From OMIW01 sp044235645 (GTDB lineage: Bacteria; Bdellovibrionota_C; UBA2361; OMIW01), in assembly GCA_044235645.1 (NCBI GenBank), contig JBIIHQ010000002.1, positions 186,001-250,000 on the forward strand: 64,000 nucleotides of DNA, written 5' to 3'. Made by a program: the position numbers and the translations under genes. Below are positions 35,313 to 41,718 of this stretch, one piece after another (position 1 is the stretch's first letter; the number at the start of each line of letters is the position of its first letter). The notes beneath the pieces were generated by a model. It worked only from the letters and a program-made list of their open reading frames with translations. It made no database searches and was not told the origin of the DNA.

Positions 35313-35918
35313 TTACTCTCCCTCCCACTCTCCACGGTGCCGTTCTATTGCTTCGATAATAGCCTGGTCGAGGTTGGGTTCCTGTAAGCCGTGTTCCTCT
35401 GAATAATCGCTGAGGACCGAACGAAATTGATCGAGATATGGCCCCCCCTCTTTGACGGCTTGATTGTAGAGTTCAAACGCTGAGGGCCCCCCCTCTTTGA
35501 GAAAATCTGCGAAAAGATCGAGCGCGTGAGGGCTGCGTAATACTCGCATGAGTTCTCCTATCGAGAATGAGGGGAAGTCACGTGATCTAAGACTACGTAG
35601 TTTTTCTCGTGCCTGTTGAAACATCTTGCTTGAGGCGATACGGGTCTCCACCTCTTTTTTGAAATCAACTCCGATAAAATCGCCCAGGTATTTGAAAGCC
35701 GTATCCTTCGCGAATTGGGAGCCCTCTCCCCACCATTCGTCGTACCACGGTTCGTCACATTCACCATCAATGGTAAGGAACGTTGGATCGCAGAAAGCTG
35801 CGTCATCGGCTTCATCGAAGCAGCCGGTTATACCCACCATGACGAGAACAATGCCGTATCTAAGCCAATTATTCGTCCGTTCTGAAGATAGAAACACTCT
35901 CAAGCGGGGGGATTTCAT
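35313..35918 (-). CDS. small lipoprotein coupled to the HD gene
   Basis: A 201-residue protein with a lipoprotein signal (WLRYGIVLVMVGITGC, Cys near residue 33). The mature part begins acidic with several Cys and Trp residues (CDEPWYDEWWGEG) and continues as a helical domain. No family recognised. ATG 35918 overlaps the HD gene stop as ATGA, so translation is probably coupled. An upstream in-frame start at 35966 lies inside the HD gene and is less likely. Confidence 0.65.
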   Translation of the reverse strand: MKSPRLRVFLSSERTNNWLRYGIVLVMVGITGCFDEADDAAFCDPTFLTIDGECDEPWYDEWWGEGSQFAKDTAFKYLGDFIGVDFKKEVETRIASSKMFQQAREKLRSLRSRDFPSFSIGELMRVLRSPHALDLFADFLKEGGPSAFELYNQAVKEGGPYLDQFRSVLSDYSEEHGLQEPNLDQAIIEAIERHRGEWEGE

Positions 35919-37189
35919 CGTTTTCGCCCTAGCTGTTGTTTGATTGGCTCTGGCATCACGAGCCATTGTTTAAGCGGTGTGCGCCCCAGCGCTCCAAAAA
36001 GGGGGTCGGCTTTTACTAACGGAACGACCTGACCCGAGTCCTTGATTACGAGAAGTGAGTCCTCCGCGTCACGGGTGTGAACATCGGTGGTACGAACGGT
36101 ATGAAGATAATAGGTTGGATCATATCCATTCTTTATCATGATGCTTCGCGTCCTTGCTTCGAGGGAGGGAAGATCATCATCTTCGGTCACCGCAACTGTT
36201 TTGAAGAGGCGTCGATGGAGGAGTCGATTACAGAGATCGCTGAGGATAGGATCGGACGAGGTGGCCCACCGAGCAATATGATAGCGCCACCAGGATTCAC
36301 GCATGTGAAATACCGTATCAAGATCAAGATCCTTAGGATTTCTGCATGCGAGGATTTTACTCATCGCGGCATCAACAAAGGGAAGCTCTGAATTGAGAGT
36401 GCGTGCTCGTTTCACAATCGCTTGATTTAGAATATCGGCCGCTAACAGAGTTCGATGTTGATAGAGTTGCCGATACATTGCATGGCGAGAGACTGCAAAA
36501 TGAAGCATCGCGTCAAGTCGATTCTCTCGGAGCGCGAGTTGGCCTGCCGGGGTAAGGGTCAGGGAATCGACCAATGCACTTATGTTGTAAAGGCCGTAAT
36601 GAACACCTGCCATGACGCTGTCAACAGAGAGCCAATTCCCTCGATCGACATTCCATCCACCTCCCGCGGTAAGGTAGTAACACCACGGCGGAACAGCGGG
36701 ATCTTCTGTGATGATCTGGCGTACCATCGCGGGAAGATCAGGATCGGTTGCACGCAGGATACCCTGAATATCAGTATCTTCTTCAATAATACGAAGTCCG
36801 AGCTCTTCGTGAGAGTCTCGCTCTTTTGGAAACCATGTCCGAAATGCCATGTGCGACCCGGGAGCGAGATGACCAAGATCGTGAAGAAGGGAAACTGCGG
36901 CGATTGCGTTTCGGTGTTTTTCGATCGTCTCGGTATGCTCCTTGAGATCGGGACTCCGCATGAGGTGAGTGAGTACCATCTCAGCGAGATAGGCAGCCCC
37001 AATGCAATGTCCGAATCGAGAGTGCTCTGAAAACATGAACACGAGGCGGGTGTTCGCTGTTTGGCTAACATCTCGAAGCCGTTGGAACCACCGAGTGTCT
37101 ATGAGGGAAAGGATCAGTTTTTGAGAGGGAATCTGTTCGGAAAAGGTGATTGAGTCGTGTACTATGTCGGCAAACGAACGCTCTGTCAT
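35915..37189 (-). CDS. HD-domain phosphohydrolase (dGTPase/SAMHD1-like)
   Basis: A 424-residue protein. The HD metal-binding pattern is seen as SEHSRFGHCIGAAYLA, LLHDLGH (residues 101-107), and a later RDSHEELG. IDTRWFQRLRDVSQTANTRLVF is the N-terminal signature shared by SAMHD1-like and EF1143-like triphosphohydrolases (usually IDTpxFQRLR.I.Q.g...vfp). It may hydrolyse dNTPs or other nucleotides; substrate unproven. AAAGGA precedes the ATG by seven bases. It lies 34 bp downstream of the RibBA-like gene and overlaps the next gene by four bases. Confidence 0.85.
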   Translation of the reverse strand: MTERSFADIVHDSITFSEQIPSQKLILSLIDTRWFQRLRDVSQTANTRLVFMFSEHSRFGHCIGAAYLAEMVLTHLMRSPDLKEHTETIEKHRNAIAAVSLLHDLGHLAPGSHMAFRTWFPKERDSHEELGLRIIEEDTDIQGILRATDPDLPAMVRQIITEDPAVPPWCYYLTAGGGWNVDRGNWLSVDSVMAGVHYGLYNISALVDSLTLTPAGQLALRENRLDAMLHFAVSRHAMYRQLYQHRTLLAADILNQAIVKRARTLNSELPFVDAAMSKILACRNPKDLDLDTVFHMRESWWRYHIARWATSSDPILSDLCNRLLHRRLFKTVAVTEDDDLPSLEARTRSIMIKNGYDPTYYLHTVRTTDVHTRDAEDSLLVIKDSGQVVPLVKADPLFGALGRTPLKQWLVMPEPIKQQLGRKR

Positions 37190-37223
37190 AGAATTCCTTT
37201 TCGCTACCCAAAGCCCTCTCTCA

Positions 37224-38429
37224 TCAGGACAGTAGCTCCTGATATCCCACCACCCGCAAACCGAACAGCTCTAGGATATCGTAAGAGCGAGTTGTGCGGC
37301 AGAGGATTGTCACCGCCTCGACACCAAGAGCTCGAAGAATGCGAGCTCCTACCCCGAACTCCATCATAGTTGATGGCCGAGAGGTGGGGGGCCCATTGGA
37401 ATCGGGCTGAGACAATCGTTCGCTGAGCGCGTTCCTCCCGAGAGAAGGGCGCAGATAGACGAGAACCCCGGAGGATGCTTCTCCGATTTGACGGAGAGCG
37501 GCTTCGAGCCTTCCTCGCGATCGGTCTGGAGAATGAAGACCGATAAGGTCATCAATCGGGTCTTCGATGTGGACTCGTACGAGGGTCGGCTCTTCGGGGC
37601 GTACTACCCCGTGAACGAGGGCGACCTGTTCTGAGTTGTCGACGAGAGACCGGAAAATGTGAATTCTCGTGATATTACCGAGGTGGGTGGGAAGCTCTGA
37701 ACAGGCGACCTGTTCGACAAGAGGTTCGTGCTGAAGTCGCCACGAAATGAGAGATGAAAGCTTAATAGAGGGGATGTCGTGTAATGTTGCGAAGGATTGG
37801 GCATCAACGGGGGAGCTGATCTCTCCGTCACCGCCGAGAAGGTAGGAAAATACTGCGGCGTCAGGCATACCGAATCCGGCGACAAGATCAAGAGCAGCCT
37901 CGGGAATAGCTGCTCGTGCCACTACTCCACCTGGATGGCATCGACACGGAAAGATATGCCCAGGTCGGGCGATGTCCCCCGGCTGAGGATGCTCGCTCCC
38001 GAGGAGACGGATGGTGGTTGCCCGGTCCGAGATGCTGATCCCTGAACCGACTCCGAGGCGAGCTTCAACCGAAACAAGCCAGTCCTCCTTGGAATAGGGA
38101 GAGGGGGAGTGGCCGGCCGATAGTTCATGCCGTGACCGCTGGGGATGAAGCATGAATTGGGATGCCCGCCGGGCTGAGATCGCGACTTGGATAAGCCCCC
38201 CCGAGATTCTGGATATCAAATTAACGGCCTCGATTGTGACGACGCTGGCGGCTGTCACGAGGGCACTGGCGCGAGCGGTAGCGCAGTCATCAATGATGAG
38301 AACCGGACGGCCTAACTGAATGGCGGCGCGAGCCCCCGTTATCTCGTCGTTTATGGTCTTCCTGAGATGATGTGGACGCTCTGTTTCACGAGCGATCATC
38401 GGCGATGGGAGGACGAAAGGAGGAGCCAT
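37224..38429 (-). CDS. catalytically degenerate RibBA-like fusion protein
   Basis: A 401-residue protein with the order of RibBA. Residues 20-215 resemble DHBP synthase (AIQLGRPVLIIDD, ISISDRATTIRLL, PGHIFPCR.HPGGVV.RA, EAALDLVAG). Residues 240-401 resemble GTP cyclohydrolase II (ELPTHLGNITRIHIFR, VRVHIEDPIDDL, LEAALRQIGEASSGVLVYLR, FGVGARILRALGV). The key residues are missing. The acidic RENEGD metal site after VLIIDD is CATARASAL, GHTEA is AIPEA, and the three zinc Cys of GCH II are absent. It is therefore probably not a riboflavin enzyme. A CRCH pattern sits at the usual FPLRA site. Riboflavin genes are not nearby. Confidence 0.7.
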   Translation of the reverse strand: MAPPFVLPSPMIARETERPHHLRKTINDEITGARAAIQLGRPVLIIDDCATARASALVTAASVVTIEAVNLISRISGGLIQVAISARRASQFMLHPQRSRHELSAGHSPSPYSKEDWLVSVEARLGVGSGISISDRATTIRLLGSEHPQPGDIARPGHIFPCRCHPGGVVARAAIPEAALDLVAGFGMPDAAVFSYLLGGDGEISSPVDAQSFATLHDIPSIKLSSLISWRLQHEPLVEQVACSELPTHLGNITRIHIFRSLVDNSEQVALVHGVVRPEEPTLVRVHIEDPIDDLIGLHSPDRSRGRLEAALRQIGEASSGVLVYLRPSLGRNALSERLSQPDSNGPPTSRPSTMMEFGVGARILRALGVEAVTILCRTTRSYDILELFGLRVVGYQELLS

Positions 38430-38806
38430 TGAAAAGTTTGAAATGAAGAAAGGGTCCGCCGATCAAGCGAACAGTGAGTAGCCGGAGCCTATCCTACTTT
38501 GCAAGTTGAATCCACAGAGTTCGGAAGAGGTAAGGGTTGTGAGACGAAGCTTCGATCGGTGGCGGAGACAAAATTCGACGGTATTGGCGGACAAAAATTG
38601 TCGGTCATCGCTGCGTCCGGCGCCGAACCGGTTTTCAAAGGTGGGGGATGGAAGGTAATTGGAGAAAAGGTGTTTGTTTGCAAAGGTTTGGCCAGGTGGC
38701 TATTGGGGGTTGTTTCGATAGTCCGATGTTTGTTTGTGGTACGAGGTTTGCACGAGGGGGAAGGCGGGCGAGGGTGACGGTGGTTTATTTGTAAGGGGGG
38801 TCATCA
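38430..38806 (+). other. 377-bp G/T-rich stretch without a recognised gene
   Basis: This gap between divergent genes is visibly G- and T-rich on the plus strand, with repeated TGTTTGTTTG-like words near 38671 and 38727 and several GGTTTG. Short open frames present do not look coding. It may hold promoters of both flanking genes; no clear -10/-35 pair was found. Confidence 0.35.
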
Positions 38807-39613
38807 ATGGGGTTAACGTACGGCGGGTCTCAGGGATTTTGGACGAGGTTGGTTGTGGGCGGTAGTCTCGTATTCGCATCATCCTCTGTCATTGCAGAGG
38901 AGTTCAGTGCGACGGTTGAAGAGGTGCGTGACGAAATGGTTGGTCTCTGCGGAGACCCGGATGAGATTGAGGCAAGCGAAAGGTGGGGAGCTCTTTGGTG
39001 TTGGGAAGATTTCGTCGAACGGCTAATGGAGGCCGATACGTTACCTATTGAGGATATTCAAGTTCTTATATCGGAGGTTCAGATTCGGAGGGCGTTCCTC
39101 GAAGGTCTCGACGAGGGTTCGTTGTCGTGCGATGGGGGTGATTCGGACTTCGGGGACGAAGATTCAGATTCGGATGATGAGGATTGGGGTGATGATGAAG
39201 GATCGGACGATTCATTTAATACCGAGGAAGATTTTGACGAATCTGAGCCAGTGACCATATGTCATCCCCCGGAGGGCGCGCGGAAAAAGAGGAGGGGAGT
39301 GGGATTCACTATCTCTGTTCCTCGTTGGATTGCGGCAGAGCTCTTCCCTTATGGTGCCACTAAGGGCCCATGCGTGAATGCCCCCGGTGCCAAACCATCA
39401 GAATCTCGGGGTGAGGTGGATATCAAGAATGGTAAGGGGGGGGGTGTAAAGAATAAATCCTCTCAAGGGTCGAAGAGGGGAGTTAAGGGCAAGGGTGAGA
39501 CGTCCCGTAAACATAAATCACTAGCCCCGAAGGGTGGAAAAGCGAAAGGGCTTCAGCCTAAGAAGGGAGTAGGGTCAAAGCGGAATCCGAAATCGAAGGC
39601 TCGACGGAAGTAG
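38807..39613 (+). CDS. secreted bipartite protein: acidic middle and polybasic tail
   Basis: A 268-residue protein. A possible signal peptide (FWTRLVVGGSLVFASSSVIAEE) leads into an acidic region, with an Asp/Glu/Ser tract at about residues 109-148. VTICHPPEG...FTISVP...YGATKGPC (about 150-192) resembles a short secreted module with an ICHxPP start, a TIxVS strand and a final GxC. The C-terminal 75 residues are almost all Lys, Gly, Ser, Arg and Pro, with no hydrophobic content. AAGGGGGG lies six bases before the ATG. The function is unknown. The opposite-charge halves suggest self-assembly or binding to nucleic acid or anionic polymer. Confidence 0.7.
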   Translation: MGLTYGGSQGFWTRLVVGGSLVFASSSVIAEEFSATVEEVRDEMVGLCGDPDEIEASERWGALWCWEDFVERLMEADTLPIEDIQVLISEVQIRRAFLEGLDEGSLSCDGGDSDFGDEDSDSDDEDWGDDEGSDDSFNTEEDFDESEPVTICHPPEGARKKRRGVGFTISVPRWIAAELFPYGATKGPCVNAPGAKPSESRGEVDIKNGKGGGVKNKSSQGSKRGVKGKGETSRKHKSLAPKGGKAKGLQPKKGVGSKRNPKSKARRK

Positions 39614-39632
39614 AAGGGGAAAAATTACGTGG

Positions 39633-39649
39633 GGCTCTTCGCAAGAGCC
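39633..39649. terminator. hairpin after the bipartite protein gene
   Basis: GGCTCTT (39633-39639), CGC loop, AAGAGCC (39643-39649), 20 bp beyond the stop codon. The flanks GTGG and TCAC can extend it with one bulge. No T-run follows, so its strength as a terminator is doubtful. Confidence 0.4.
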
Positions 39650-39739
39650 TCACCTTCAGGGTCTCCGCAAAAATAAGTAAGTCTGACACAGGCGTTCGTC
39701 ACCGTGGGCAACCAGAATTTAAACCGGTCCGATCTCAAA

Positions 39740-39758
39740 TAACGGTACTTCGCCGTTA
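39740..39758. other. short inverted repeat in the gltA upstream region
   Basis: TAACGG (39740-39745) and CCGTTA (39753-39758) with a seven-base spacer, about 100 bp upstream of the proposed gltA promoter. Role unknown. Confidence 0.3.
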
Positions 39759-39842
39759 CCACTTTCTCGACGTTATGTTGTCGCTGAACACACTTCTGAG
39801 TAGACTAGCGCCGATTGGGGAGAGGGCGACGAGTGGCATCGA

Positions 39843-39870
39843 TTGAGAAGGATACTTTATCGAGTATTCT
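39843..39870 (+). promoter_or_regulatory. candidate sigma-70-type promoter of gltA
   Basis: TTGAGA (39843-39848), a 16-base spacer and TATTCT (39865-39870), each two mismatches or fewer from consensus. Transcription would begin near 39877, leaving a leader of about 154 bases before gltA ATG 40031. The longer open frame back to 39815 would include this promoter and is rejected. Confidence 0.45.
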
Positions 39871-40030
39871 TTGGAGCCGGTGGCTGGAGCGTTGCATCTT
39901 AACCGATGGGATGGGAGGGTTGCTATTTTTCAACCATCAGTTGGGCTCTCGGTTGAACTTCTCTCCTTGCTCGACCCGGTCGGTCGCAAAGACTCACGGG
40001 GCAGTTGAAATGACGGTGAAAGGAGAAGAG

Positions 40031-41317
40031 ATGACGAACGAAGCAGAGCTGAGGCTTCCGCACACGACGGTTAAGCTACCGATCATTGAGGGTAGCGAGG
40101 GAGAGAAGGCGATCGATGTGACATCGCTTCGTGCCGAAACGGGATATGTAACCCTCGACACCGGATACATGAACACCGGGGCTTGTCGAAGCGCTATTAC
40201 TTTTATCGATGGAGAGAAGGGCATTCTGCGATACAGGGGGATTCCTATTGAGGTGCTCGCCGAGCGGTCAACCTTCCTGGAAACAGCTTATCTTCTGATG
40301 TATGGCGTATTGCCGACCCGGGATCAGCTTGAGGATTTCGCCGATCAGATTCGTCGCAGAACGATGGTCCATGAGGACGTCAAGGCATTTTACTCGGGAT
40401 TCCCGCGAGATGCCCATCCGATGGCGGTGATGGCCTCCGTGGTGAGCTCGCTCTCGACGTTCTATCAAAATGACCATTATCAAGAGAAGGAGCTCTTCGA
40501 GCGTAATAGCCTCCGGCTACTCGCCAAGTTTCCTACAATTGCCGCGTTTGCATACAAAAAGTCAATTGGACAGCCGTTCATCTACCCACAGAACCACCGC
40601 AGCTACTGCGAGAATTTTCTGCATATGATGTTTGCGACGCCCTCGGAGGATTATGATCCCGACCCCGATCTCGTTAGTATCCTCAATTTACTGCTGATCC
40701 TTCATGCGGATCACGAGCAAAATTGTTCAACCTCAACGGTTCGTCTCGTAAGAAGCAGTCTCTCAAATCTCTTTGCATGTATCACTTCGGGTATTTGTGC
40801 ACTCTGGGGCCCCCGTCACGGTGGTGCAAACGAAGAAGTCATCGAGATGTTGCTCCGAATCCAGCAGGATGGCGGTGACGTAAAGAAATATGTGGAGATG
40901 GCGAAAAAGAAGGAGGGGGGCTTCAAGCTGATGGGCTTTGGGCATCGGGTCTATAAGAACTTTGATCCGCGAGCTAAAATCATCAAGGCAGCGTGTGATA
41001 AGCTCCTTAAAAAGATGAAAACGCGAGATCCGCTCCTTGATATTGCTAAGGAGCTTGAAGAGGCTGCTCTCAGCGATCAGTACTTTATCGACAAAAAGCT
41101 CTATCCAAATGTGGATTTTTATAGCGGGATCATTTACCGCGCGATGGGCATACCGGTGCCAGCCTTCACGGTGATGTTCGCGTTAGGACGGTTACCTGGA
41201 TGGATCGCCCAGGCGCGGGAGTACAACGAGGAACCCGGCAATAAGATTGGGAGACCCCGGCAGATCTATGTCGGACCTCAACTCTCACAATACATCCCGA
41301 TTGAGGACCGAAAGTAA
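40031..41317 (+). CDS. gltA: citrate synthase (type II)
   Basis: A 428-residue TCA-cycle enzyme, typical length for the hexameric proteobacterial form. Catalytic segments: LHADHEQN (near residue 224), GPRHGGANE (near 260), MGFGHRVYKNFDPR (near 301) and NVDFYSGI (Asp near 360). ATG 40031 has AGGAG five bases upstream and starts MTNEAELRLPH. The frame stays open to 39815, but that start lacks a ribosome site and adds 72 unconserved residues. It is convergent with the type IV secretion arm. Confidence 0.94.
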   Translation: MTNEAELRLPHTTVKLPIIEGSEGEKAIDVTSLRAETGYVTLDTGYMNTGACRSAITFIDGEKGILRYRGIPIEVLAERSTFLETAYLLMYGVLPTRDQLEDFADQIRRRTMVHEDVKAFYSGFPRDAHPMAVMASVVSSLSTFYQNDHYQEKELFERNSLRLLAKFPTIAAFAYKKSIGQPFIYPQNHRSYCENFLHMMFATPSEDYDPDPDLVSILNLLLILHADHEQNCSTSTVRLVRSSLSNLFACITSGICALWGPRHGGANEEVIEMLLRIQQDGGDVKKYVEMAKKKEGGFKLMGFGHRVYKNFDPRAKIIKAACDKLLKKMKTRDPLLDIAKELEEAALSDQYFIDKKLYPNVDFYSGIIYRAMGIPVPAFTVMFALGRLPGWIAQAREYNEEPGNKIGRPRQIYVGPQLSQYIPIEDRK

Positions 41318-41381
41318 AAGAGAAGCGGCGGGGTCGTAGGCCGTTCCCATGCGATCAGAGAGGGTGATTCTTTCACCCTCG

Positions 41382-41699
41382 TTATTGTCCACCCCTATCT
41401 CGGTGCTGCCATCGTCCTTGCCTAATCTCAACGACCTCGTCGTGAGCGGGCCGATAGTAGTGGCCTTCAGGATCGAGTCCCGGGGGGACCTGAATGACGT
41501 CAACGATCGGTGGCTCCCAGACCCCTGCAACAACGCCGTCCTCTGTTGCGGTGCGCGATTGTACGGGGGGATAAGTCTCAGGAATCGAGCTGGAGTTGGC
41601 GCTTGGTGCACACCCCGAAATCACACAAAGTCCCATCAGAGCCAACATGAGCCCTGATAGAGCCACCCTCGACGATGTCTCTTTTAATGTAGTTTCCAT
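41382..41699 (-). CDS. short lipoprotein of the type IV secretion arm, TraV-like tail
   Basis: A 105-residue lipoprotein (signal ending VISGC). Its C-terminal half reads IVDVIQVPPGLDPEG...RPAHDEVVEIRQGRWQ. That has the same order as the 45127-45561 lipoprotein (VVRLMWVPDHLNRHGD...PSHYYYLKVLGDRWA): VP, L, G, P/H and RW at matching spacing. A comparable tail occurs in TraV-type lipoproteins as I recall, unverified. ATG 41699 has GGAGG seven bases upstream. It begins 20 bases past the TraC stop and is the last gene of the arm. Confidence 0.55.
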   Translation of the reverse strand: METTLKETSSRVALSGLMLALMGLCVISGCAPSANSSSIPETYPPVQSRTATEDGVVAGVWEPPIVDVIQVPPGLDPEGHYYRPAHDEVVEIRQGRWQHRDRGGQ

Positions 41700-41718
41700 C
41701 CGCTGCCTCCTCAACACA

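Noticed and set aside
36455..37030. Plus-strand 191-codon frame within the HD gene
   Set aside because: Antisense shadow of a clear HD-domain gene.
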